The position numbers and the translations under genes are program-made. From assembly GCA_045546175.1 (NCBI GenBank), contig JAZQCI010000114.1, positions 1 to 39,009 on the forward strand: a stretch of DNA of 39,009 nucleotides, read 5' to 3'. The notes under the pieces are model-generated. The model was not told the origin of the DNA, made no database searches, and was given only the letters and a program-made list of their open reading frames with translations. Positions 1 through 8,321 of the stretch are shown piece by piece; position 1 is the stretch's first letter; each line of letters starts with the position of its first letter. This stretch comes from CAG-791 sp045546175 (GTDB lineage: Bacteria > Bacillota > Clostridia > Lachnospirales > Lachnospiraceae).

Positions 1-1980
1 CACATTCCTCCGCAGGTCAAGAAGTTCATCTATGATCACAAGATCAACTTCTACACCATCGACGGCGTTAAGATCGGTATCGAGACCGGCATGGGCCCGA
101 CACGTATCAACACCATCCTTCAGTCCGCATTCTTCAAGCTGGCTAACATCATCCCCGAAGAGGATGCAATCGCCTACATGAAGGCTGCTGCCGAGAAGAC
201 CTATGGCCGTAAGGGCCGCGACGTTGTCGAGAAGAACTGGGCAGCGATCGATGCAGGTGCCAAGAACGTTGTCAAGGTTGACGTTCCCGAGTCCTGGGGC
301 CAGGCAGAAGGTGAAGAGTATGATCTCGTTCACGCTACCGGCGCAAGACAGGATGTTGTTGATTTCGTAAACAACATTCAGGTTAAGGTCAACGCTCAGG
401 AAGGCAACACTGTTCCCGTTTCCGCAGCAGGCGTTTATGCAAATGGTGCTACACCTTCCGGCGCAGCTGCATATGAGAAGCGCGGTATCGCAGTCAACGT
501 TCCCGTATGGGCTTCCGAGAACTGCATCCAGTGTACTTTCTGCTCCTATGTATGCCCTCACGCTGCAATCCGTCCTATGGCTCTGACCGACGACGAGTGC
601 GCTAAGCTTCCTGAAGGCACAGTTACGCTCCCGCTTATGGGCATGCCCGGATACAAGTTCGCGATCGTTGTCTCCTCCCTCGACTGCACAGGCTGCGGCA
701 GCTGCGCAAACGTCTGCCCCGGCAAGAAGGGCAACAAGGCTCTGAACATGATGAGACTCGAGGAAGGCATGAAGCAGCCTAACGAGCAGGATGCTTTCAA
801 CGTAGCAGTAACATTCGAGCCCAAGCAGGATGTTATCGACAAGTTCAAAGAGACCACAGTTAAGGGCTCCCAGTTCAAGCAGCCCCTGCTTGAATTCTCC
901 GGCGCATGCGCAGGCTGCGGCGAGACTCCTTATGCTAAGCTGGTCACTCAGCTGTTCGGCGATCGTATGTACATCGCGAACGCAACAGGATGCTCCTCCA
1001 TTTGGGGTAACTCCTCACCTTCCACTCCTTACACAGTAAACCACAAGGGTCACGGCCCTGCATGGTCCAACTCCCTGTTTGAGGATGCTGCTGAGTTCGG
1101 TTATGGTATGCTTCTTGCAAACCAGTCCCTGAGAGCAAACCTCAAGTCCAAGGTCGAGGCTATTGCCGAGACAGCAGGCGAGGATGTTAAGGCAGCAGCT
1201 CAGAAGTGGATCGACACCTTCGCTGTCGGCGCTGAGAACGGCGCAGCAACGGATGCACTGGTAGCAGCTCTTGAGGCTGACGGCTCCGACGCAGCTAAGG
1301 AAATCCTTGAGCAGAAGCAGTTCCTGGCTAAGAAGTCCCAGTGGGTATTCGGTGGTGACGGATGGGCTTACGATATCGGCTACGGCGGTGTTGACCACAT
1401 CCTTGCTTCCGGTAAGGACATCAACGTATTCTGCTTCAACACTGAAGTTTACTCCAACACAGGCGGACAGGCTTCCAAGGCTACTCCTGTCGGTGCGGTT
1501 GCTCAGTTCGCAGCAGGCGGTAAAGAGACCAAGCAGAAGGATCTCGCAGCTATGGCTATGAGCTATGGTTATGTATATGTCGCACAGATCTCTATGGGCG
1601 CTGACAGAAATCAGTGCATCAAGGCGATCAGTGAGGCTGAGGCATATCCCGGACCTTCCCTGATCATCGCATACGCTCCTTGCATCAACCACGGTATCCG
1701 CAAGGGTATGGCTAAGGTTCAGGATGAAGAGAAGCTCGCGGTTACGACCGGTTACTGGAATCTGTTCAGATTCAATCCTGCCGGCGGCGCCAAGAAGTTC
1801 TTCCTGGATTCCAAGCCCGCTACAGATCCTTACATGGACTTCCTCGGCGGAGAGGTTCGCTACACATCCCTGAAGCGCTCCAACCCTGCAAAGGCAGACG
1901 CTATGTATGCAGAGAACGAGGCAAATGCAAAGGCGAAATACGCATACCTCGAGAAACTGGGTGCTCTGTACAACGAGTGA
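1..1980 (+). CDS. nifJ: Pyruvate:ferredoxin (flavodoxin) oxidoreductase, C-terminal part (5' partial)
   Basis: The frame is open from base 1, so the gene enters from outside the window; the first internal ATG at 91 is not the start. The 659 visible residues are the C-terminal half of the homodimeric enzyme that oxidises pyruvate with CoA to acetyl-CoA and CO2 and passes electrons to ferredoxin. Two [4Fe-4S] motifs are visible (CIQCTFCSYVCP and CTGCGSCANVCP, bases about 520-720). The thiamine pyrophosphate domain follows, with ACAGCGETPY, ANATGCSSIWG, GGDGWAYDIGYGG and the NTEVYSNTGGQ signature, and then a normal C-terminus. A small ferredoxin gene lies just downstream and is a plausible electron acceptor. 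No strong T-rich terminator follows the stop; only a GC-rich inverted repeat near 2003-2022. Confidence 0.97.
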   Translation, partial: HIPPQVKKFIYDHKINFYTIDGVKIGIETGMGPTRINTILQSAFFKLANIIPEEDAIAYMKAAAEKTYGRKGRDVVEKNWAAIDAGAKNVVKVDVPESWGQAEGEEYDLVHATGARQDVVDFVNNIQVKVNAQEGNTVPVSAAGVYANGATPSGAAAYEKRGIAVNVPVWASENCIQCTFCSYVCPHAAIRPMALTDDECAKLPEGTVTLPLMGMPGYKFAIVVSSLDCTGCGSCANVCPGKKGNKALNMMRLEEGMKQPNEQDAFNVAVTFEPKQDVIDKFKETTVKGSQFKQPLLEFSGACAGCGETPYAKLVTQLFGDRMYIANATGCSSIWGNSSPSTPYTVNHKGHGPAWSNSLFEDAAEFGYGMLLANQSLRANLKSKVEAIAETAGEDVKAAAQKWIDTFAVGAENGAATDALVAALEADGSDAAKEILEQKQFLAKKSQWVFGGDGWAYDIGYGGVDHILASGKDINVFCFNTEVYSNTGGQASKATPVGAVAQFAAGGKETKQKDLAAMAMSYGYVYVAQISMGADRNQCIKAISEAEAYPGPSLIIAYAPCINHGIRKGMAKVQDEEKLAVTTGYWNLFRFNPAGGAKKFFLDSKPATDPYMDFLGGEVRYTSLKRSNPAKADAMYAENEANAKAKYAYLEKLGALYNE

Positions 1981-2073
1981 TTCAGTTCCGAACACGGAGG
2001 ATCCGGCCTCTCAGAGCCGGTCTCCCGCCCTTGAAAAAGACCGCTCCAAAGAGACTGACATTTTGTGATTCTC

Positions 2074-2102
2074 TTGACGGCCATTCAAAAAAGGGATAAG
2101 AT
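2074..2102 (+). promoter_or_regulatory. Probable sigma-A promoter of the ferredoxin gene
   Basis: TTGACG at 2074-2079 and TAAGAT at 2097-2102 are separated by 17 bp. Transcription would start near 2109, giving the small ferredoxin its own transcript separate from nifJ. The call is by motif only. Confidence 0.6.
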
Positions 2103-2110
2103 ATGATTGT

Positions 2111-2146
2111 TTCAAGGCACAGATACGGCTGTATCTGTGCCTTGAA
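2111..2146 (+). promoter_or_regulatory. Perfect 16-bp hairpin at the predicted 5' end of the ferredoxin mRNA
   Basis: Arms 2111-2126 (TTCAAGGCACAGATAC) and 2131-2146 are exact reverse complements around a GGCT loop. The hairpin begins about 2 nt after the predicted transcription start and lies 55 nt upstream of the start codon. No T-run follows, so it is not an ordinary terminator. A 5'-terminal mRNA-stabilising stem or a protein-binding site is more likely. Confidence 0.6.
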
Positions 2147-2201
2147 TGCAAATTAGGCTATTTAGGCTTGTCTAACTTAAATAAGAAAGGAGACCACTAT
2201 C

Positions 2202-2372
2202 ATGGCACGTGTTATTAGTGATGCTTGCATCAGCTGCGGTTCCTGCGCTGCACAATGTCCCGTTGACGCAATCGCTCAGGGCGATTCCCAGTACGAGATC
2301 AATGCAGACGCTTGCATCGATTGCGGCGCTTGCGAAGCTCAGTGTCCTGTAGGCGCTATCTCTGAGGGTTGA
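2202..2372 (+). CDS. 2[4Fe-4S] clostridial-type ferredoxin, 56 aa
   Basis: This short gene encodes MARVISDACISCGSC... with two CxxCxxCxxxCP motifs (residues 9-20 and 39-49), the classic low-potential clostridial bacterioferredoxin of about 55 residues. It carries electrons between 2-oxoacid:ferredoxin oxidoreductases, such as NifJ upstream and IorAB in this window, and hydrogenases or Rnf/NAD reductases. The start is set by AAGGAGA at 2187-2193, 8 nt before the ATG. The internal duplication is obvious (ACISCGSCAAQCPVDAI and ACIDCGACEAQCPVGAI). It has its own promoter, leader hairpin and terminator, which suggests a highly expressed monocistronic transcript. Confidence 0.97.
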   Translation: MARVISDACISCGSCAAQCPVDAIAQGDSQYEINADACIDCGACEAQCPVGAISEG

Positions 2373-2435
2373 GTTCTTCTTAGCCATTGAGAGAGCCTGC
2401 TGCACAACAGCTCAGCTTAGTAAAGAATGAAAGAG

Positions 2436-2466
2436 AGCCCGAGGCAAATGCCTCGGGCTTTTTTTT
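2436..2466 (+). terminator. Rho-independent terminator of the ferredoxin gene
   Basis: A 10-bp GC-rich stem (AGCCCGAGGC / GCCTCGGGCT) with an AAAT loop is followed by eight T residues. It lies between the ferredoxin gene and the convergent ACT-domain gene. Confidence 0.93.
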
Positions 2467-2528
2467 CGTCTCACAAAATGGGATCTTGGGATCTCTTTCC
2501 CCTGCACTATAAGATTCGCTGCAGAGCG

Positions 2529-2966
2529 TTATTTGAACAGCTGCTCCATATCCTCATGGCAGATCGGCCTGATGCCGTTGGCCGTGAGTACCTTGATCGC
2601 TTTGTCATTATCCGCCACGCGGAAGACCATAAATGCGCTGTTCGCTTTTTTGGCAAGGAAAGCGTAGGAGTACTCAAGGTTTACCTTATTGTCCCCGAGA
2701 ATGTTCAGCATGCTGACCAGGGCGCCTGGTTTGTCCTCAATCTCCACGGCAATGACCTTCGTGATCGAGCAGACATATCCCTCCTCCTTGAGGATCTGAA
2801 TCGTATTGAAAGGATCATCGACAATGACGCGGACAATTCCGAAGTCCTCGCTCTCTGCGAGGGACAGAGCTCTCAGGTCGATGCTGCTCTTCTCCAGAAT
2901 TTTCGTAAATTCCGCCAGAGCGCCGGGCCTGTTCTCCAAAAACACAGAAATCTGTTTGACTGTCAT
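2529..2966 (-). CDS. Tandem ACT-domain protein, 145 aa
   Basis: The protein is two ACT domains back to back and nothing else. The first starts VKQISVFLENRPGALAEF and the second VIAVEIEDKPGALVSML, each with the typical PGAL ligand-binding turn. ACT domains bind small effectors, usually amino acids. Stand-alone ACT-ACT proteins are frequently encoded next to phenylacetate-CoA ligase in anaerobes, exactly as here (paaK lies 71 bp upstream in the same direction). It is therefore probably a regulatory partner sensing aromatic amino acids or their derivatives, which is inferred from context. The start ATG has an AAAGGAGG ribosome binding site (minus strand). It is the last gene of the minus-strand run. 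Confidence 0.88.
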   Translation of the reverse strand: MTVKQISVFLENRPGALAEFTKILEKSSIDLRALSLAESEDFGIVRVIVDDPFNTIQILKEEGYVCSITKVIAVEIEDKPGALVSMLNILGDNKVNLEYSYAFLAKKANSAFMVFRVADNDKAIKVLTANGIRPICHEDMEQLFK

Positions 2967-3006
2967 TTGAACCTCCTTTTCTCCTCACCGAGAGGGTCGC
3001 TGAACA

Positions 3007-3046
3007 TTATTGATAGTGACGTTATTGATAGAGACATTTATTGATA
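3007..3046. repeat. Three direct copies of TTATTGATA between the ACT gene and paaK
   Basis: Exact copies start at 3007, 3022 and 3038, with spacing of 15 and 16 bp. The last overlaps the paaK stop codon. They occupy most of the short intergenic gap. They may be an iterated protein- or RNA-binding site, or simple slippage-derived sequence. Confidence 0.5.
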
Positions 3047-4342
3047 AAGATTTCTCTTATCGATCACTCTCTTTGCCTTGCCCTCACTTCTCGTGATGCT
3101 CTTGGGCGCCACAAGTCTGACTACGCAGTAGATGCCGAGCATCGCCTTGAGCGCGGCGACAAGCTGTTTCTCTCTTCCCGCCACTTCGGACAGGGAGTCC
3201 GAGAACATCTCGGGTGTCATTTCGACCTGCACCTCGATGCGGTCGGTATTATTCGCTCTGGTCACAACGATCTGATAATTAGCCGGATAGCCGCAGTTCA
3301 TCAGCACTGTCTCGATCTGGGACGGGAATACATTGACGCCCTTGACGATCAGCATATCGTCGCTTCTTCCCATCGGCTTGGACATTCTCACGTGTGTCCT
3401 TCCGCAGGAGCAGGGCTCGTCGTAGAGTATTCCGATATCCTTGGTCCTGTAGCGGATCAGCGGAAAAGCTTCTTTGGTGAGGCTTGTGAATACCAGCTCA
3501 CCCTTTTCGCCGTGAGGCACGGGTTCCCCGGTCTTGGGGTTGATCGTCTCCACGATGAAGTGGTCCTCATTGACGTGCATGCCGTGCTGCGCGCTGCACT
3601 CATAGGCGACGCCCGGTCCGGAGATCTCCGTGAGTCCGTAGATATCGTACGCCTTGATGCCCAGGCCTTCCTCAATGCTGCGGCGCATCTCCTCCGTCCA
3701 CGCCTCTGCACCGAAAATACCGGCCTTGAGTTTGATGCGGTCCCTGAGCCCTCTCTCATTTACGGATTCCGCGAGATAGGCCGCGTAAGAAGGCGTGCAG
3801 CACAAGATCGTTGTTCCGAGGTCCGTCATGAACTGAAGCTGGCGGTCCGTGTTGCCCGAGGACATGGGAAGCGTCAGGCTCCCCAGCTTATGAGAACCGC
3901 CGTGAAGGCCCGCTCCGCCCGTGAACAGCCCGTAGCCGTAACAGACCTGCACCACGTCGTCTTTGGTCGCTCCGGCCGCCGCAAGGGCCCTTGCGCAGCA
4001 CTCCTCCCACAGGTCAACGTCGTTCTGTGTGTAGAAAGCCACTACTCTTCTGCCCGTCGTGCCGCTCGTGGAATGGATCCTGACGCAGTCGGACAGCGGC
4101 GCCGCCATGAGTCCGTAGGGATACTGATCTCTCAGATCATCTTTGGTCAGGGTCGGAAGAAGGTGTAGGTCCTCGATCCCGTGAATGTGCTCCGGGCGAA
4201 CGCTGAGTTCGTCCATTTTCTTTCTGTAATAAGGGACGTTGTTGTAAACTCTCTCAACCTGCTTTACCAGCCTTTCGTTCTGCCAGGCTGTGATCTGCTC
4301 CCGTGAGGCGCATTCCACCTCCGGGTCAAAATAGCGATCCAT
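3038..4342 (-). CDS. paaK: Phenylacetate-CoA ligase (arylacetate-CoA ligase family), 434 aa
   Basis: The enzyme activates phenylacetate or related aryl acids to the CoA thioester with ATP. The P-loop HSTSGTTGRRVVAF, the adenylate motif YDIYGLTEISGPG, the GRSDDMLIVKGVNVFPSQ hinge and a C-terminal SEGKAKRV lysine region are all present. Length is typical of the PaaK family. The frame is open further upstream, but the start at 4342 (MDRYFDPEVE) is preceded by AAGGAGGAAG and avoids overlap with dnaB, whereas the longer version begins with a basic tail absent from the family. With IorAB in the same neighbourhood it probably works in aromatic amino acid fermentation, either forming arylacetyl-CoA or running in reverse to conserve ATP. 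Confidence 0.93.
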   Translation of the reverse strand: MDRYFDPEVECASREQITAWQNERLVKQVERVYNNVPYYRKKMDELSVRPEHIHGIEDLHLLPTLTKDDLRDQYPYGLMAAPLSDCVRIHSTSGTTGRRVVAFYTQNDVDLWEECCARALAAAGATKDDVVQVCYGYGLFTGGAGLHGGSHKLGSLTLPMSSGNTDRQLQFMTDLGTTILCCTPSYAAYLAESVNERGLRDRIKLKAGIFGAEAWTEEMRRSIEEGLGIKAYDIYGLTEISGPGVAYECSAQHGMHVNEDHFIVETINPKTGEPVPHGEKGELVFTSLTKEAFPLIRYRTKDIGILYDEPCSCGRTHVRMSKPMGRSDDMLIVKGVNVFPSQIETVLMNCGYPANYQIVVTRANNTDRIEVQVEMTPEMFSDSLSEVAGREKQLVAALKAMLGIYCVVRLVAPKSITRSEGKAKRVIDKRNLYQ

Positions 4343-4400
4343 ATCTGCGTCTTCCTCCTTGTAGTATCTATCAGCGAATATATGCGGATAACGCCGCCTC

Positions 4401-5735
4401 TTATCTGGCGAGATTTGCAAACTTGGTCAGTGCCGGCTGCCAGCTCAGTTCCACTGTGCCGATCGGGCCGTTTCTCTGTTTGGCGATAATGATCTCGGCG
4501 ATCCCTTTTTTCTCCGAATCCTGGTTGTAGTAGTCGTCGCGGTAAATGAACATGACGACGTCCGCGTCCTGTTCGATGGCGCCGGACTCACGCAGGTCGG
4601 AGAGCATGGGCCTGTGGTTAGGCCTGGATTCTACCGCTCTCGAGAGCTGGGACAGCGAGACAACGGGAACATTCAGCTCACGGGCGATGGCCTTGAGGGA
4701 TCTGGAGATCTCAGAGATCTCCTGCTGCCTGGACTCGCCGGATTTGCCGCTGCCGCTCATCAGCTGCAGGTAGTCGATGATGATCATCTCCAGGCCAAAT
4801 TCCATCTTGTACTTGCGGCACTTGGAGCGCAGCTCCTGAACGGAGATCGCCGGCGTGTCGTCGATGATCAGCCTGCTCTCTCCGATATTGCCCGCGCTCT
4901 CGACCAGGTCCGCCCACTCCTGCTCCGTCAGGTCTCCGGTTCGGATCTTCTGGGCGTCCACATGGGATTCCATGGAGAAAAGCCTGTTTGTGAGCTGCTC
5001 CTTGGACATTTCCAGTGAGAAAATAGCGACGCAGCGGTTCTCCTTGAGCACCAGGTGCTGGGCGATGTTGAGGACCAGCGCTGTTTTGCCCATGGAAGGT
5101 CTCGCGGCGATCAGGATAAAGTCAGAGGGCTGAAACCCCGCCGTTCTGTTGTCCAGGTCCGTAAATCCGGTGGAGAGGCCCGTCACATTGCCCTTGATAT
5201 GGCTGGCGTACTCGATCTTCTCAATCGCGTTGATGACGATCTGGCGGATGGGTACGAACCCGGCGGAATCCCTTCTCTGGGAGATCTCGAAGATCTTCTT
5301 CTCAGCCTGGTTCATGATCACGTCCATGTCGTCTTTCTGCGTGTAGCAGGCCCCCGCGATCTCCTCGTTCGCCCGAATCATCCTGCGCAGCAGCGCTTTC
5401 TCCGAGACGATCTTGGCGTAGGATTTGATGTTGGCTGATGTGGGCACCTGCTCGATCAGCTCCAGGATCGTACTGCTTCCGTAGACTTCCGGCGGAAGGT
5501 TCATCTCCCGCAGCCGCGTCTGCAGCGTGACAGGATCCACCGCCATGCCTTTCTGGTGCATCTCTGTGATCGCAGTAAAAAGCACGCCGTACTGACGGGC
5601 GTAGAAATCCTCTTCCCTGAGCATTTCCATGGCGACCTCGATCGCCTCCGCATCCATCAGCATTGCGCCGATCACGGACTGTTCCGCTTCTATACTGTGG
5701 GGCATCACCCGCTTGATTGCATCTTCCCCTGCCAT
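4401..5735 (-). CDS. dnaB: Replicative DNA helicase DnaB, 444 aa
   Basis: DnaB is the hexameric helicase that unwinds DNA ahead of the replication fork. The N-terminal primase-interacting domain (PHSIEAEQSVIGAMLMD, residues about 12-105) is followed by the RecA-like motor. This has Walker A AARPSMGKTAL (about residue 208), Walker B IIIDYLQLM and the conserved SQLSRAVESRPNHRPMLSDLRESG segment. Length is normal and no intein is present. It lies 19 bp downstream of rplI on the same strand, in the conserved gdpP-rplI-dnaB order of Firmicutes. Confidence 0.98.
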   Translation of the reverse strand: MAGEDAIKRVMPHSIEAEQSVIGAMLMDAEAIEVAMEMLREEDFYARQYGVLFTAITEMHQKGMAVDPVTLQTRLREMNLPPEVYGSSTILELIEQVPTSANIKSYAKIVSEKALLRRMIRANEEIAGACYTQKDDMDVIMNQAEKKIFEISQRRDSAGFVPIRQIVINAIEKIEYASHIKGNVTGLSTGFTDLDNRTAGFQPSDFILIAARPSMGKTALVLNIAQHLVLKENRCVAIFSLEMSKEQLTNRLFSMESHVDAQKIRTGDLTEQEWADLVESAGNIGESRLIIDDTPAISVQELRSKCRKYKMEFGLEMIIIDYLQLMSGSGKSGESRQQEISEISRSLKAIARELNVPVVSLSQLSRAVESRPNHRPMLSDLRESGAIEQDADVVMFIYRDDYYNQDSEKKGIAEIIIAKQRNGPIGTVELSWQPALTKFANLAR

Positions 5736-5754
5736 AAACCCGTCCTTAGTTTCC

Positions 5755-6201
5755 TTACGCTTCCTGTACGACCACGTTGAGCTTTCCGGTCACCTGTGTG
5801 TGGAGCTTGATCGGGACTTCAAATGTTCCGAATGACTTAATGGGCTCCGCGACCTGGATCTTCTTTTTGTCCAGATCCAGTCCGTGCTGCTCCTTGGCCG
5901 CCGCCGCGATTTCCTTGGCGGAAATGGATCCGAACACTTTGCCGTTCTCGCCCGCTTTCATCTTGACAACGATCTTGCGCGCCGCGAGATCCTCCGCCAT
6001 AGCTTTGGCGTCTGCGAGCTTCTGCGCCGCGACCTTGTCCTCGTGCGCCTTCTGAAGCCTGAGCTCATTTTTGTTCCTCTCCGTAGCTTCGACGCCGAGC
6101 TTCTTGGGGAGCACATAGTTGCGGGCGTAGCCGTCGCTTACCTTGACGATCTCGCCCTTTTTGCCGAGTGATTTGACGTCCTGTAATAAAATTACCTGCA
6201 T
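5755..6201 (-). CDS. rplI: 50S ribosomal protein L9
   Basis: L9 binds domain V of 23S rRNA through its N-terminal domain. The N-terminus MQVILLQDVKSLGKKGEIVKV and the segment GYARNYVLPKKLGVEAT are diagnostic. A long helical connector (residues about 45-80) joins it to the C-terminal domain (GKVFGSISAKEIA...). Length of 148 aa is standard. It sits between gdpP and dnaB and is probably cotranscribed with both. Confidence 0.98.
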   Translation of the reverse strand: MQVILLQDVKSLGKKGEIVKVSDGYARNYVLPKKLGVEATERNKNELRLQKAHEDKVAAQKLADAKAMAEDLAARKIVVKMKAGENGKVFGSISAKEIAAAAKEQHGLDLDKKKIQVAEPIKSFGTFEVPIKLHTQVTGKLNVVVQEA

Positions 6202-6275
6202 AATTTACCTCTTTCCGCACGCGTGCGTGTGCACTGTTCAAGGCTCGCGGAGCGAACCCTGCGCCGCGCGCATCG

Positions 6276-8321
6276 TTATATGTCTCCGGCCTCCGTCATC
6301 TTGCTGATGGTGGCCTTGAGTGTCTCTATTGCCTCTTCGATCGAAGTGTTCTCCAACTGGCATCCCGCGACATTGAGGTGCCCGCCTCCGCCCATCTTCT
6401 CCATGATCAGCTGCACATTGACCTCGTCGATGGAGCGGGCGCTGATAAATATCTCATTCTGATAGCGCGTCAGGACAAAGCTCGCCTTGACGCCCTTGAT
6501 ATTGAGCAGGTCATTTGCCGCCTGCGCGCCCACTACAGTAGGGCTCTGGGCGTCGTCCGCGCTGCAGACGGAGATCGCATAGGCGTCAAGATAGATCTGC
6601 GCGTGGGACACCGCGTCCGCTTTGGCTCTGTACGAGACGACATCGTCCCGCAGGAGTTTGCGCACACGGGTCACGTCTGCGCCGCAGCGGCGGAGGAACG
6701 CGGCCGCCTCGAAGGTGCGCACGCCCGTCCTGTTGGTGAAATTATTGGTGTCCACAACGATACCGCCGTAGATCGCGTCCGCTTCCTCCGGTCTCACCTT
6801 GATGTTCTCGCCGGTGTACTGCAGGATCTCGGATACCATCTCACAGGCAGAGGACGCATAGGGCTCTACATAGGAGAGCGTCGCGTTCTCGATCACTTCT
6901 TTGCCCTGTCTGTGGTGGTCCAGTACCACGATCGACTTGCACTTCTTGAGCAGCTCCGGGCACTCCGTGATGCTCGGTTTATTGACATCGACGACTACCA
7001 GCGCGGAGTTGTCGGTGACATACTCCATCGCGTGTATGCTGTCGATGATCATATCTTTGTCATAATTCTCATTCTTCTCAAACAGCGACAGGACCTGCCT
7101 GAGCGATATGGTCCTCTCGTTGATGACAATATAGGCTTTGCGGTTCAGCGTACGGGCGATTCTGTAGATGCCCAGCGCGGCACCGAAGCTGTCGGGGTCC
7201 CCGAGGCGGTGACCCATGATGAAGACCGTGTCCCTCGAATTTATGATCTCCTTGAGGGCCTGCGCCTTGACTCTCGCCTTTACGCGCGTGCTCTTCTCCA
7301 CCTGTCTGCTCTTGCCGCCGTAATAGGTGACATTCTCCGAGTTCTTGACGACTGCCTGGTCGCCTCCTCGTCCCAGTGCCAGGTCGATGGCGTTTCTTGC
7401 GAACTCGTAATTCTGCGCGTAAGAGAGTCCGTCAAGGCCGATTCCGATACTGAGCGTGATCGCCATCTCATTTCCGATCTTGACTGTTTTGGCGTCCTCG
7501 AGAAGGTCGAAGTGATCCTCCTCCAATTGCCGCAGCGCTTTCTTGCGCATCACGATCAGGTACTTGTCCTTCTCCATCTTGCTGCAGATTCCGTCGATGG
7601 AGGCAAAATATTTCGTCACCTTTCGGTCGATCAGCGCCACCAGCAGCGACTTGCGGACGTCTTCGAGCGTATCGACCGCTTCCTCGTAGTTGTCGATATA
7701 GACAAATCCGACCACCATGCTCTGGTCATCCACTTCCTGGATCGCCAGTCTCGCCGCCGTGTTATCGATGAGGAAGAGAGAATACAACTCCCCTTTCCTG
7801 GCTTTTTCATCCAACATCGTGTTGGAGGGAAGAAGGTCGGCCATATCCAGTTTTTTGATCTGGGCCATGTAGCTGCTGCCCTCGAACTCCACCTGGATCC
7901 GGATATCCTTTCCGTCCGCCGGAAAGCTCTCTCTCCTAACAGTCGGGAAAATTGTGGTGATGGAGCGCCGGTAATCGGTGTCCTTGTGCACAGCCGCCGC
8001 GAAGGCGTCGTTGATCCACTCAATCTTGCCCGTATCATCCAAAAGCGCGTACGGGACGTCGAAACTCTTGAGCAGTTCCCCCTGCATCTGCGCGTAAGAA
8101 GTGGCAAAGTTCAGCATCTCCCTGCGCAGGATCTCACTGTTGTTGAGATACATGTAGAGCGTGAAAATAAAGTAAATCACCAGAAAGACTGTGAGGATCA
8201 CGCCCACAGGCCAGTCGATGAAATAAACAAGCACAGTGATCGCCGCGAGGAACAGGCCCAGAAGAAGCGGTATCTTAAAGAAAACGCTCAGTTTCTTCTT
8301 ACGTCTCTCCCCTCTGCTCAT
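6276..8321 (-). CDS. gdpP: GdpP-type c-di-AMP phosphodiesterase (membrane PAS / degenerate GGDEF / DHH-DHHA1), 681 aa
   Basis: GdpP hydrolyses cyclic di-AMP to pApA at the membrane and so tunes potassium and osmotic balance and cell-wall stress. Two membrane helices occupy residues about 12-58. A PAS-like domain follows (about 70-170), then a degenerate GGDEF domain (about 180-325) that lacks a catalytic GGDEF signature. The catalytic DHH domain has MGHRLGDPDS (369-378) and VVLDHH (465-470), and the DHHA1 domain ends with the GGGGH substrate loop. The set matches the family in length and order. The start codon overlaps the 3' end of the licD-like gene by 23 bp, so the two are likely translationally coupled. 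Confidence 0.96.
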   Translation of the reverse strand: MSRGERRKKKLSVFFKIPLLLGLFLAAITVLVYFIDWPVGVILTVFLVIYFIFTLYMYLNNSEILRREMLNFATSYAQMQGELLKSFDVPYALLDDTGKIEWINDAFAAAVHKDTDYRRSITTIFPTVRRESFPADGKDIRIQVEFEGSSYMAQIKKLDMADLLPSNTMLDEKARKGELYSLFLIDNTAARLAIQEVDDQSMVVGFVYIDNYEEAVDTLEDVRKSLLVALIDRKVTKYFASIDGICSKMEKDKYLIVMRKKALRQLEEDHFDLLEDAKTVKIGNEMAITLSIGIGLDGLSYAQNYEFARNAIDLALGRGGDQAVVKNSENVTYYGGKSRQVEKSTRVKARVKAQALKEIINSRDTVFIMGHRLGDPDSFGAALGIYRIARTLNRKAYIVINERTISLRQVLSLFEKNENYDKDMIIDSIHAMEYVTDNSALVVVDVNKPSITECPELLKKCKSIVVLDHHRQGKEVIENATLSYVEPYASSACEMVSEILQYTGENIKVRPEEADAIYGGIVVDTNNFTNRTGVRTFEAAAFLRRCGADVTRVRKLLRDDVVSYRAKADAVSHAQIYLDAYAISVCSADDAQSPTVVGAQAANDLLNIKGVKASFVLTRYQNEIFISARSIDEVNVQLIMEKMGGGGHLNVAGCQLENTSIEEAIETLKATISKMTEAGDI

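Noticed and set aside
4343..4420. 26-residue N-terminal extension of PaaK
   Set aside because: It would overlap dnaB and lacks a ribosome binding site, whereas the start at 4342 has AAGGAGG.
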